A stretch of DNA of 58,641 bases from Chlorobiota bacterium (GTDB taxonomy: Bacteria > Bacteroidota > Bacteroidia > Bacteroidales > B39-G9): assembly GCA_013152655.1 (NCBI GenBank), contig JAADFW010000132.1, positions 1 to 58,641 of the forward strand. The letters run 5' to 3'. This document shows positions 37,427 through 47,066 of the stretch, piece after piece. Below the pieces are notes generated by a model that did no database searches, had not been told where the DNA came from, and saw nothing but the letters and a program-made list of their open reading frames with translations. The translations under genes and the position numbers were made by a program. Each line of letters opens with the position of its first letter. Position 1 is the first letter of the stretch.

Positions 37427-37550
37427 AATATCAAATAATTATTTGTGCTTAAAACAGGCAACCAAAATTCATATCATTAGTCTCATATACATCCATACAA
37501 TTACCAGATATACTGATTTTAAAAAATAGCTTTGAGAAATTTAAAATCAG

Positions 37551-37577
37551 AAAAGCCCCGAAAAATCGGGGCTTTTT
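37551..37577. terminator. strong bidirectional terminator
   Basis: AAAAGCCCCGA (37551-37561) pairs perfectly with TCGGGGCTTTT (37566-37576), loop of four, with A and T runs for both directions. It lies between the convergent sensor operon and the sortilin-like gene. Confidence 0.9.
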
Positions 37578-37654
37578 CAATTATATATCATATACCGATT
37601 AGATACCGGCATTATACAATTTAGTATAGATTAAAAACATACTTTATTTTCGTA

Positions 37655-40600
37655 TTATTTCCATTGCGGAACTCTACCAGGTGTCCAGGGAGCCTTTAAA
37701 GCTTCCATCTCTTTTTCAATTTTAGGAATAACAACATTATTTATCTCTTTTAGTTGTGCTAAGAGCGGAGTAAAAAGCTCGCCTGTAATTTTGTATTGCT
37801 GTTTCATTGTTTCAGTAGGGTCAGAAGTTGAACTCCACAAACCATAAATAACATTTTCAAGTCGGTCGTTGATTGAAGGTGGTTGATTTTCATTGCGTTT
37901 TGAAATGCTTTTGTCTCCATTCAGCTTTTTATCAATTTCATAAACTTCATCCTTAATTTCCTGAATTTTTTTCTTTAAAGAATCCGTATTAGCCAAGGTT
38001 TGCGACAACGCAATTTCAATTAATTCCGCTTTATGTTTTAACTCTTCATTTAACTTATCGGCTCCCTCAATTGCCCGGCCTAATTCATTTACATTTTTCA
38101 TGAAAACAGCAAGTGCTTCCGGAGCTTTCGCCGGTAAAACAGTATTATTTAAAACTTTAGCTTTAAATTGTACCGGGCCAACCAGTTGTTTAATATTTCC
38201 ATTTTCATATTTAGTTAGCGAAACAGTATAATCACCCGGCAAAGCCCGCATTCCGGCATTTTTATTTTTAAATTTATCTTTCACCTTATTTGCCGGGCCG
38301 GCCGATGCATATCTAAAATCCCATGTTATTCTATTAATGCCTTTTTTTGCCGGTGCATAAAGTTCTCGTACTTTATATCCGTTTGCATCGTTAATGGTAA
38401 AAATCAGGTAAGGTTCCGTCTCATTGTCTTCTTCATTTAGTTCCTTTACAGAAGGGTATTTTAACGGAATATTCTTTTCCATATTTTCCTTTTCCAGTTT
38501 TTTACGCTTCTCTTTTAACGATAAAATATCATCTTTTAAATAATAAGTAAACGTTGCTCCAAAAGGTGGGTTTTTAGCCGTGTAATAAGATTGTCCTTGT
38601 GCCGATTTTCCTCTTTTCTGAACATACATTAAGGCATCTTTAACAGGAAATATGATGCTTTCTTTATTTAATTCGCTTTCAGTAATATTCCTTAAAGAAG
38701 AGTAATCATCTAAAATATAAAACCCTCTTCCAAAAGTAGCAATCACCAAATCATTTTCACGCTCCTGAATTACAATATCTCTCACAGCAATAGTTGGTAA
38801 GCCGCCTTTTAACTGAATCCATTTCTTCCCTCCATCAATGGTAAAAAATATTCCAAATTCAGTACCGGCAAATAATAAATTTGAATTTTTAGTGTCCTCA
38901 ATAATGCTATAAACCGTACCTCTTTCAGGCAAGTTGGCAGATATCGATTTCCATGTTTTTCCTTTATCATTACTTTTGAATAAGTAAGGCTTTAAATCGT
39001 TTTGCTTACGGGCATCAAAAGCAGCATAAACAACATTTTCGTTATAACGGGAAGCAAATAAGCAGCTCACATATGTCATTTTAGGAACTCCTGAAAACGA
39101 TTCATGCCGGGTCCAGCTGTTTCCGGTATTTTCACTAACTTGTATTAAGCCATCATCAGTTCCAACATACAATAATCCTTCTTTCACAGGCGATTCAGTT
39201 AACGAAACAATATTCCCATAAAGAGAAGTAGAAGCATTTTTCGCAACCGCATCTACACTTTGTATCTTATCCATTACTTTTAAACTGTTCCTGTCTAACT
39301 GCCTGGTTAAATCAGGACTAATAGTCTCCCATGAATTGCCCCTGTCTTCGCTTTTAAATAATTTATTAGCAGCAAAATATAATCTTGTATGCGAATGTGG
39401 ACTAATTATCAGCGGTGCATTCCAATTCCACCTATAAGCTTCATTTTTGCCTTCAATGGGTTTAATATCAATATTTTCACCACTTTTTTTATCATACCTA
39501 ACCACCCAGCCATATTGTGCTTGTGCGTAAACAATATTTGGGTCTTTAGGGTCAATCTGCGATTTAAAACCATCGCCTCCGTTTGTTACAAACCAATCAG
39601 AATTCAAAATACCCATTCTGTTCAATGTTCTTGATGGGCCTCCCATACTGTTATTATCCTGAGTGCCACCATACACATAATAAAAGGGATAAGCATTATC
39701 AACTGAAACCCTGTAAAACTGAGTTACCGGTAAATTATCTTTAAAATCCCAGTTTTTTGCATTATCGTAAGTTTCATACACTCCGCCATCGCAACCTATC
39801 AGGTAATGATTAGAATTATCAGGATCAATCCACAGAGCATGATCGTCAACATGGCGGTTTTTGTTGCCAATATTTTTCCATGTTTTCCCACCATCAAGTG
39901 AATATTTAGAATAAGTTTCAACAGTAAAAACTTTATTTTCGTTATTAGGATCAACAAATAAACGATTATAATATTGCGGACTTGCACTAACATGATCGCT
40001 CATTTTCTCCCAGCTTGCCCCCCTGTTAACTGAACGAAAAACACCACCTTTATCAAATTGTGCTTCAATAATAGCATAAATATAATCAGGGTTTTTTGTA
40101 GAAATGGCCAATCCAATTCTTCCCATTTCAACAGATGGCAATCCATTTTCTAATTTTTCCCATGTTTTTCCTGCATCAACAGACTTATATATTGCTGATT
40201 CTGGCCCACCGTCAATTAATGTCCAAACATGCCTCCTTCGTTGATAGGAAGCAGCATATAAAATATCAGGATTTCGTGGGTCAAGTACAACATCAGTTAC
40301 ACCGGTATTTTCGCTTATATATAATATCTTATTCCATGTTTTGCCATTGTCTGTACTTTTATATAATCCTCTGTCGCCACCTGAGCCCCATAGCGGGCCC
40401 TGCGCTGCAACATAAACATCTGAGTTTCTGGGGTCGATTATTATTCTGCCAATATGTTCAGAATTTTTTAAGCCCATATTTTCCCACGATTGTCCGTTAT
40501 CTTCTGAGCGATAAACTCCATCGCCATAACCTATTGCACGCTGGCTATTATATTCGCCGGTTCCCACCCAGACAACATGTGTATTATTCGGGTCAATTTC

Positions 40601-40915
40601 AACATCAGCAATTGAGTAAGATCCTTCATTATCAAAAACAGGAACGTATGTTATGCCGGAATTAGTTGTTTTCCAAACATTTCCGGCAGCTGCCGCAATA
40701 TAATACTCACTATGATTTTCAGGATTAACTGCAAAATCTGTTATTCTGCCTGAAGCATAAGCCGGGCCTATACTTCTAAATTTTAAGCCGGAAAATGTAT
40801 TTGATGATAATGTCCCTTCTTTTTCTGTGTCATTTTTTTCAGCTTTTAAACCAACGGTTAAAAACAACACTATTAAAATTAGTAACGAAAAATTAATTCT
40901 TTTTAATTGTTGCAT
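37655..40915 (-). CDS. sortilin/BNR-repeat (VPS10-like) secreted protein
   Basis: Exported protein of 1086 residues with a signal peptide (about 1-25). The first 700 residues form one or two beta-propellers built from Asp-box (S-x-D-x-G-x-x-W) repeats: STDNGKTW, SVDAGKTW, SEDRGNSW, SNDKGKTW, TIDGGKKW. They are interleaved with VDPNN-type turns, as in VPS10/sortilin-like and BNR glycosidase-like families. A C-terminal part (about 770-1086) has an Ig-like section (GINRITWDFRY) and a helical tail. Bacteroidota proteins of this design are common and often annotated as glycosyl hydrolases, but I see no catalytic signature. It is 42 bases downstream of the M1 peptidase gene on the same strand. Confidence 0.88.
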   Translation of the reverse strand: MQQLKRINFSLLILIVLFLTVGLKAEKNDTEKEGTLSSNTFSGLKFRSIGPAYASGRITDFAVNPENHSEYYIAAAAGNVWKTTNSGITYVPVFDNEGSYSIADVEIDPNNTHVVWVGTGEYNSQRAIGYGDGVYRSEDNGQSWENMGLKNSEHIGRIIIDPRNSDVYVAAQGPLWGSGGDRGLYKSTDNGKTWNKILYISENTGVTDVVLDPRNPDILYAASYQRRRHVWTLIDGGPESAIYKSVDAGKTWEKLENGLPSVEMGRIGLAISTKNPDYIYAIIEAQFDKGGVFRSVNRGASWEKMSDHVSASPQYYNRLFVDPNNENKVFTVETYSKYSLDGGKTWKNIGNKNRHVDDHALWIDPDNSNHYLIGCDGGVYETYDNAKNWDFKDNLPVTQFYRVSVDNAYPFYYVYGGTQDNNSMGGPSRTLNRMGILNSDWFVTNGGDGFKSQIDPKDPNIVYAQAQYGWVVRYDKKSGENIDIKPIEGKNEAYRWNWNAPLIISPHSHTRLYFAANKLFKSEDRGNSWETISPDLTRQLDRNSLKVMDKIQSVDAVAKNASTSLYGNIVSLTESPVKEGLLYVGTDDGLIQVSENTGNSWTRHESFSGVPKMTYVSCLFASRYNENVVYAAFDARKQNDLKPYLFKSNDKGKTWKSISANLPERGTVYSIIEDTKNSNLLFAGTEFGIFFTIDGGKKWIQLKGGLPTIAVRDIVIQERENDLVIATFGRGFYILDDYSSLRNITESELNKESIIFPVKDALMYVQKRGKSAQGQSYYTAKNPPFGATFTYYLKDDILSLKEKRKKLEKENMEKNIPLKYPSVKELNEEDNETEPYLIFTINDANGYKVRELYAPAKKGINRITWDFRYASAGPANKVKDKFKNKNAGMRALPGDYTVSLTKYENGNIKQLVGPVQFKAKVLNNTVLPAKAPEALAVFMKNVNELGRAIEGADKLNEELKHKAELIEIALSQTLANTDSLKKKIQEIKDEVYEIDKKLNGDKSISKRNENQPPSINDRLENVIYGLWSSTSDPTETMKQQYKITGELFTPLLAQLKEINNVVIPKIEKEMEALKAPWTPGRVPQWK

Positions 40916-40957
40916 AATATTATTATTGATTAGTAAATGTTTAATATTGAATCCTGA

Positions 40958-43324
40958 TTAATTATATAAGATTTTTTTAGTAATTAGCCTGACATTTTTT
41001 TCAAATAACTCAACTGAATAAATTCCTGGTGCACAATTTTGCGGATTCCAATTGGTGATTTTTTGCCCTTTTGAAATTTGAGTATTAAAAACTTCTTTTC
41101 CCGTAAAATCATAAATAACTATTTTACCGGTATCAGCAATATTAAAGCTAATTGTAAAAATATTATCCGATGGGTTGGGATAAATATTCAACAGATTATC
41201 TTTTTTAGAATTATTTGAAAAATATTTTGAATTACTTCCGCTCTCTTTTATTCCAACTGCATAGTCGCCATTTAAAAGCGAATCGGTTAAGAAATAACCG
41301 CTTATTTGCGACCCTGAAAAGAAATGAGAAATTTCACGCCAGTCAACAGATGCATCAGGCCTGTATAGAATTGTTAAAGAATCTATTATAGTTTCCTTAT
41401 CGATATCTTTATTTGCATAATATTCTGAATTATTGAAATTATAGCTGAATTTTCCTTTTACAGTAGTTAGTTCCGGGATTATTGCATTAACTGTCCAATA
41501 AAAATATTTTGACAAATGAAAATCTTTTGTGTTTGTATAAGTAACATCAGGAGGAACCCAATGATGCTCTACGCGAACAAACATTGAATCGGTTAAATTA
41601 TTCACAAAACAGTTAAAATAAGTTGAAGAAAAGAAATAATTCCCATCTTCGGTTATGGTTTTTGTATAATCAGTAGTAGCATCAGAAATTTTTTCTTCCG
41701 GGTCAACCAAAATAAAATCGGGTTCAAATGGAACCGTAAAAACACCATGTCCGGTTTCACCTGAGAATTCAATTATTTGTGTATTTTGCTCCCAATTGTT
41801 GTTCATAAATTTTAATTCTAACCTATTTGAATTAGAAAAATCCGGTGCTTTTCTTAAACGCTGATGCATATATACATCTACTTCAAATTCAGAGTTTACA
41901 GGATTTACATTAAATGAATCAACTGAGAACTGTCTAAATCCGGGAGAAAAAACCCAGGCACTAAAAAAATCATTCAAATTTACTCCCGTAAAATCAGTTA
42001 AAAAATCACGTAAGTTTTCAGAAGATGCATCGCTAAATTTATAATAATTTAAATATGCACTTACACCTCTGAAAAATAAGCTGTCTCCAAGATAGCCACG
42101 TAATGTATGAACAACATCTGCTCCCTTATCATAAACAGTTTTACCATAAGTAAATTTATGTGGCATTCGGGCAAGAGCCAGAAACCCATCTTCAGTTTTT
42201 GCTGCTGATATTAAAACACTTAAATGGTTTGAACGAACATAATTTTTAAAATCTCTTTTACCATAAATTTTTTCTTTAAAAATTGATTCACAATAACTTG
42301 CCCAACCTTCGTTTAACCACATATCGCCTTCTGTTTTGCAAGTTACTAAATCGCCAAACCAATGATGAGACAACTCATGGGCATATAAAGTTTCGCTATT
42401 TAATGTACCATCTACTGCATATTCAGGATATGCAATATTGGTAGCATGCTCCATTGCACCACCATTAAAAGGAACAACAACATAACCAACCCGTTCCCAA
42501 AAGTATGGGCCAAAATCTTCTTCAAAAGCATGTAAAGTTGCATTTAAATTTATGAATGAATTTACAGCATTAATGCTATCAACAGGCTTTACATAAATAT
42601 ATGTAGGAATATTTCCCTGAACTCCCTCATAAACACCATTTACACTAGTAAATCCGCCAACTGCAAATGAAGATAAATAAGTAGGAATCGTGTTATGAAG
42701 CCTCCAATGATATTTTTTCTTACTATTGCCAATATTTTCAGTGTCTAACAATGTACCATCACAAACAGCCATTTTATCATCATTAGTTGTAATATAATAA
42801 TCGTAAGTTGCCCTACCGGTAAAATTGTCGATACACGGATACCAAATACGGCCATATCCATGTGGATTTGCCTGCATTCCAACACCCATATTATAGGCTC
42901 CGTCTTCATACCAATAGAATCCTCCCCAACCAGACGGGTCAGTAACCGGATGTCCATTATAATAAACCCTGACTATTAACGTATCTGAAGTAGAAACCGG
43001 ATTAATTGGAATTCGTAAAACAGAATCGTTATAAGTATAATTATCAATTTTTATACTATCAACAAAAACCGAATCAACAGTAAGTTTCAACAAATCAAAA
43101 GCAAGCTGTTGCGTATTATTAAATAAAGGAGTAACAATTAGTTCAGTATTTGCATTAATGTTATGATTAGCCATAAATGAAAAATCAAGATTGATATTGT
43201 AATGAATAACATTTATGGAATCGCGGTGATTTAAAGTACTATTTTGTGCATTTGTTTCAAAACCGAACAAAAGAAGAATAATAATAAATCCTAAAAAGCT
43301 ATGATTTAATTTGAAATCGTTCAT
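40958..43324 (-). CDS. secreted M1-family metallopeptidase with T9SS type A tail
   Basis: Zinc aminopeptidase-like enzyme of 788 residues. Signal peptide (about 1-27); N-terminal beta domain with the substrate motif GGAMEH (about 287); catalytic HELSHHWF (about 315-322) and the third zinc ligand in LNEGWASY. A type IX sorting domain (about 710-788) follows: NIYPNPSDNIFTISF, GKIVIYDFTGKEVF, NCAPGIYSVELF. It would be moved across the outer membrane by T9SS and anchored or released, to break down extracellular peptides. It is probably co-transcribed with the sortilin-like gene after it. Confidence 0.94.
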   Translation of the reverse strand: MNDFKLNHSFLGFIIILLLFGFETNAQNSTLNHRDSINVIHYNINLDFSFMANHNINANTELIVTPLFNNTQQLAFDLLKLTVDSVFVDSIKIDNYTYNDSVLRIPINPVSTSDTLIVRVYYNGHPVTDPSGWGGFYWYEDGAYNMGVGMQANPHGYGRIWYPCIDNFTGRATYDYYITTNDDKMAVCDGTLLDTENIGNSKKKYHWRLHNTIPTYLSSFAVGGFTSVNGVYEGVQGNIPTYIYVKPVDSINAVNSFINLNATLHAFEEDFGPYFWERVGYVVVPFNGGAMEHATNIAYPEYAVDGTLNSETLYAHELSHHWFGDLVTCKTEGDMWLNEGWASYCESIFKEKIYGKRDFKNYVRSNHLSVLISAAKTEDGFLALARMPHKFTYGKTVYDKGADVVHTLRGYLGDSLFFRGVSAYLNYYKFSDASSENLRDFLTDFTGVNLNDFFSAWVFSPGFRQFSVDSFNVNPVNSEFEVDVYMHQRLRKAPDFSNSNRLELKFMNNNWEQNTQIIEFSGETGHGVFTVPFEPDFILVDPEEKISDATTDYTKTITEDGNYFFSSTYFNCFVNNLTDSMFVRVEHHWVPPDVTYTNTKDFHLSKYFYWTVNAIIPELTTVKGKFSYNFNNSEYYANKDIDKETIIDSLTILYRPDASVDWREISHFFSGSQISGYFLTDSLLNGDYAVGIKESGSNSKYFSNNSKKDNLLNIYPNPSDNIFTISFNIADTGKIVIYDFTGKEVFNTQISKGQKITNWNPQNCAPGIYSVELFEKNVRLITKKILYN

Positions 43325-43405
43325 TGTGGATACTTGAAAGAGAATTAGAGGGTTAAATTAATAAATTTATAAAACAGTTATTTAATTCAATCAAAATAAA
43401 ACGTT

Positions 43406-44305
43406 TCAATGCACTATTTGTTTGTTAAAAACCGGTTTACTTACCAGGAATACACCAATAAAAACAAGTAAAGCAGATACAATCTTAACAAAATTCAAAG
43501 AGTCTTTTCCTAAGATTACGGCAACAAGCGATGCTATTATTGGTTGTGAATATATGTAAATGCTTACAGTTGTAGGACTCAGGTTTTTTAGTCCATAAAT
43601 ATTAAGAAGATATGCAATAAAAGTTGTTGCCACTATAACAAAAGCAATTGCGAAATAAATTTCTAATGGAATAAAAGACCAATTAATTTTAGTTAGCGGA
43701 TTTATTCCAAATGGAAAAACAAAGAAGAATCCAAAAGAGAAAACCCACTTAATTACAGTTAATGGAGTGTATTTTTTCATCAATGGCTTAATAATAACCA
43801 AATATAAACCATACGAAAGTGCATTAATAAATACTAAAATATTACCAACAAAAGTACCTGATTCAAGACTTATTTTTCCGCTATTTAAAATGAGCAGAAT
43901 AGCCCCGGCTGCACCAATTATTATTCCTAAAATTTTTACAGGAGTTATCTTTTCATGTAAAATAATGGCTGCAATAACCAATACTAAAACAGGATTTATT
44001 GTCATTATAATTGAGGCATCAATAGGTGTTGTAGTGCTAAGTCCTTTTAAAAATAACATCTGGTTAACAGCAACACCAAAAATACCACCTGCAATTAGAT
44101 AAAATAAATCTTTCCTTTCAATTTTTTCATGTTTCGTAAAAATACTTATGACCAAAAAAAGGAGTAATGCACCTAAAACCCGGCACAATACTAAAGCAAA
44201 AGGATGCATCCATTCCGGAATAACTTCCTTAGCTACTGTATAATTTACACCATAAATAATGTTGGCACCCAAAATAGAAGCATGTGATAATAATCTTTTG
44301 CTCAT
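43406..44305 (-). CDS. EamA/DMT family transporter
   Basis: Inner-membrane permease of the drug/metabolite superfamily, 299 residues, ten hydrophobic helices arranged as two EamA repeats (residues about 8-140 and 152-290). First repeat features are ILGANIIYGVNYTVAKEVI and ALVLCRVLGALLLFL; the second opens LVFINALSYGLYLVIIKPLM. The short basic C-terminus (SKPVFNKQIVH) is cytoplasmic. Substrate unknown. It stands 82 bases from the M1 gene and is divergent from the acetyltransferase pair. Confidence 0.9.
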   Translation of the reverse strand: MSKRLLSHASILGANIIYGVNYTVAKEVIPEWMHPFALVLCRVLGALLLFLVISIFTKHEKIERKDLFYLIAGGIFGVAVNQMLFLKGLSTTTPIDASIIMTINPVLVLVIAAIILHEKITPVKILGIIIGAAGAILLILNSGKISLESGTFVGNILVFINALSYGLYLVIIKPLMKKYTPLTVIKWVFSFGFFFVFPFGINPLTKINWSFIPLEIYFAIAFVIVATTFIAYLLNIYGLKNLSPTTVSIYIYSQPIIASLVAVILGKDSLNFVKIVSALLVFIGVFLVSKPVFNKQIVH

Positions 44306-44428
44306 TTCTTAATTTTTGTCAAATTAAACGAAAGCTATAACAGAATACAAATGGAATTAAATTTTAACAAATCATTGTCGTTTGCAAATACTAAGATTTT
44401 GGTTTTCTTTGTTGAAAATTATTAGAAC

Positions 44429-45850
44429 GTGGTATTTAGTAGCATTACATTCATATTTTATTTTCTTCCCATATTTTTATTGACTTACATTTTTGTTGAT
44501 AAGAAGTATAAGAATTATGTAATTTTAATTTTTAGTATTTTTTTTTATAGTTGGGGAGCTCCAAAATTTGTATTCATTTTATTAGCTTCAACTTATCTTG
44601 ATTTTTACCTTGTAAAATGGATGCATAATTCATCAAATATTTCAAGGAAAAATAAGTTATTAGCATTATCAATTTTTTTAAATCTTGGGTTATTGGCATT
44701 TTTTAAATATGCTAATTTTTTTATTGATAATGTAAATGCTGTTCTTTATAAATTTGGCATAGAAACAGTTGAGTGGACTGAAATTGTTTTACCAATAGGA
44801 ATTTCTTTTTACACATTTCAAACGTTGACTTATTCCATTGACGTATATCGTAAAGTACATGAACCTTTAAAGAAAGTAAGTGATTATATACTTTACATTA
44901 TGATGTTTCCACAACTGATTGCCGGACCAATAGTACGGTTTAACTTAATTGCCGACCAAATTGTTGATAGAAAAGAGACCTATCATGAACGATTAGTGGG
45001 TTTTTACAGATTCAGTATTGGTTTAGCAAAAAAAGTTCTTATTGCCAATGTTATGGGTGAAAAAGCGGATGCAATTATGTCAATGGATTTTACACATATT
45101 GATTCAACTATTGCATGGATTGGAGTTCTTGCTTATACATTTCAAATTTATTTCGATTTTTCAGGATACTCTGATATGGCAATAGGTATTGGGAGAATGA
45201 TTGGTTTTAAATTCCCTGAAAATTTCGATAATCCTTATATTTCTAAAAGTATTAGCGAATTCTGGCGAAGATGGCATATAACACTGGGTTCATGGATGAA
45301 AGATTATTTATATATCCCACTTGGTGGGAATAAAGTAAAATCAAAAAGCCGGCTATATTTTAATTTATGGTTTGTATTTTTAGTTTCAGGATTATGGCAT
45401 GGTGCAGCCTGGAATTTTGTAATATGGGGAATTTATCACGGATTTTTTCTAATTATAGAACGGCTTTTCTTATTAAAAATATTAAAAAAGCTTGGCAACA
45501 CATTTAGTATTATCTGGACTTTTTTTATTTCTGTTTTAGGCTGGGTAATTTTTAGAATTGAAGACTTTCAGTCAGCTATAATATATTACAAAAAGCTTTT
45601 TAGCTTTGAATTTTCAAAACTCGATTTTCATAATAACAGAATATTCTTTGCTGTATTTATTATTGCAGCCTTATTTTCCTTTTTTATAGTCATACCCGGT
45701 GGTAAAAAAATTCAAGATATAATCTTTTTTTCTGACTATAATAAAAAGCTATTAATGATTATGTTTTTTGTTTCTATAATATTGTTTCTCATTTCTGTTG
45801 GCTCAATAACAACAACAGGATTTAATCCATTTATTTATTTCAGGTTTTAA
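44429..45850 (+). CDS. MBOAT family O-acyltransferase (AlgI-like)
   Basis: Polytopic membrane O-acyltransferase, 473 residues. It starts with a GTG codon giving MVFSSITFIFYFLP, the standard start of the AlgI/DltB-like branch. Catalytic-site motifs are RRWHITLGSWMKDYLYIPLG (about residues 280-300) and SGLWHGAAWNF (about 320-330), whose histidine is the presumed active-site residue. Such proteins pass acyl groups, usually acetyl, across the membrane to sugars of exported polysaccharides. The next gene, 3 bases on, encodes an AlgX/AlgJ-like partner, so the pair is an O-acetylation module; the polysaccharide is not identified here. Confidence 0.94.
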   Translation: MVFSSITFIFYFLPIFLLTYIFVDKKYKNYVILIFSIFFYSWGAPKFVFILLASTYLDFYLVKWMHNSSNISRKNKLLALSIFLNLGLLAFFKYANFFIDNVNAVLYKFGIETVEWTEIVLPIGISFYTFQTLTYSIDVYRKVHEPLKKVSDYILYIMMFPQLIAGPIVRFNLIADQIVDRKETYHERLVGFYRFSIGLAKKVLIANVMGEKADAIMSMDFTHIDSTIAWIGVLAYTFQIYFDFSGYSDMAIGIGRMIGFKFPENFDNPYISKSISEFWRRWHITLGSWMKDYLYIPLGGNKVKSKSRLYFNLWFVFLVSGLWHGAAWNFVIWGIYHGFFLIIERLFLLKILKKLGNTFSIIWTFFISVLGWVIFRIEDFQSAIIYYKKLFSFEFSKLDFHNNRIFFAVFIIAALFSFFIVIPGGKKIQDIIFFSDYNKKLLMIMFFVSIILFLISVGSITTTGFNPFIYFRF

Positions 45851-45853
45851 AAT

Positions 45854-46984
45854 ATGATGAAAAGAAAAATAAATAGAAACAAGATTTTATTTCGCATTAT
45901 TTTTATTATGCTGCTTGCCCCAATTATTCAACAAAACCTACACATAATAAAAGTAAGAAAACTTAAAGGTGCAATTCAAAACATTGAAAAAACTGATTTT
46001 AAATGGAAGAAATGGTTCTCAGAAACGTATCAGGAAAACACTGAGAAATATGTTAATCAAAATTTTGGATTTCGCAATTGGCTTGTTCGGTTAAATAATC
46101 AAATTGAATTTACTTTTTTTAATAAAGTAAATGCCAATAGTGTTATTTACGGAAAAGATAAATATTTATTTGAACTAAACTACATAAAAGCCTATTACGG
46201 AACTGATTTTATAGGAAAAGACAAAATAGACTCAAAAATAAATAAGATAAAATTTTTACAAGACACATTGCATTCTTTAGGAAAAGAATTAATTACCGTT
46301 TTTGCTCCTGGTAAAGGAAATTATTATCCGGAATACATTCCTGATAAATTTCGGACTAAAAAAGAAATTACAAATCTTGAATACTATATTGAAAAGGCCA
46401 GAGTAACAGGTTTAAATTTTATTGATTTTAGCACATGGTTCATTAAAAATAAATCAAAAACAAAGTATCCTCTTTATACAAGAACGGGTATTCATTGGAG
46501 CTATTATGGAATGACACTTGTAATTGACTCATTATTAAAATACATTGAAAATAGAATTGGTAAAGATATTCCTGATATGTTTTGGAATGACATTGAATTA
46601 ACACGACATCCAAGATTTACCGATAATGATATTGAGAAAGGATTAAACCTGATATTTAGAATTTCATCTGACAAACTGGCATATCCCGTTATTCAATTTA
46701 ATGAAAAGGGAAAATTTAAACCAAATACACTGGTAGTTGCCGATAGTTATTACTGGGGAATTTTTAATGCAAGTGTATCAAAAAAGGTCTTCAATAATGG
46801 AAAGTTCTGGTTTTATAATAAACAAGTTTACCCGGACAGTTTCAAGAAAAAAACAAGAGTAAATAATCTTAATTTAATTAATGAAATTAAAGATAAAGAC
46901 TTAATAATATTAATGGTAACAGATGCTAACCTTCCACACTTTTGTTGGGGCTTTGTAAATAATCTATATAATGTATATAATTAG
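45854..46984 (+). CDS. AlgX/AlgJ-like SGNH-type acetyltransferase partner
   Basis: Protein of 376 residues with an N-terminal membrane anchor (about 10-27) and a periplasmic SGNH-hydrolase-like domain. Seen motifs: NFGFRNWLVRLNN, GKDKYLFE (AlgJ-type GKDGWLF), TRTGIHWSYYGM, whose histidine fits the D/H-x-x-H-W-S signature, and VVADSYYWG. In alginate-type systems this protein finishes acetyl transfer to the polymer outside the inner membrane. It starts 3 bases after the MBOAT gene and is surely in the same operon. Start codons at 45854 and 45857 are both possible. Confidence 0.88.
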   Translation: MMKRKINRNKILFRIIFIMLLAPIIQQNLHIIKVRKLKGAIQNIEKTDFKWKKWFSETYQENTEKYVNQNFGFRNWLVRLNNQIEFTFFNKVNANSVIYGKDKYLFELNYIKAYYGTDFIGKDKIDSKINKIKFLQDTLHSLGKELITVFAPGKGNYYPEYIPDKFRTKKEITNLEYYIEKARVTGLNFIDFSTWFIKNKSKTKYPLYTRTGIHWSYYGMTLVIDSLLKYIENRIGKDIPDMFWNDIELTRHPRFTDNDIEKGLNLIFRISSDKLAYPVIQFNEKGKFKPNTLVVADSYYWGIFNASVSKKVFNNGKFWFYNKQVYPDSFKKKTRVNNLNLINEIKDKDLIILMVTDANLPHFCWGFVNNLYNVYN

Positions 46985-47023
46985 TGTTTATCAAAAAAGT
47001 CAGGTCAAAGTCCAATAAAACTT

Positions 47024-47031
47024 TATCTTTG
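47024..47031 (+). promoter_or_regulatory. putative -7 promoter box of dxs
   Basis: TATCTTTG matches TAnnTTTG and lies 35 bases before the dxs start codon, giving a leader of roughly 28 bases. Confidence 0.45.
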
Positions 47032-47066
47032 TATGCTGAAAAAATCATTTTAAAAGGTATTTATAA

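Noticed and set aside
40135-40665. 176-codon plus-strand frame opposite the sortilin-like gene
   Set aside because: Antisense shadow of a well-supported gene with repeated motifs; odd His/Tyr-rich composition reflects the Asp-box repeats read backwards.
42440-42470. GAMEH instead of GAMEN in the M1 peptidase as a broken active site
   Set aside because: As far as I know a histidine at this place is common in this secreted Bacteroidota subgroup, and the zinc site is intact.
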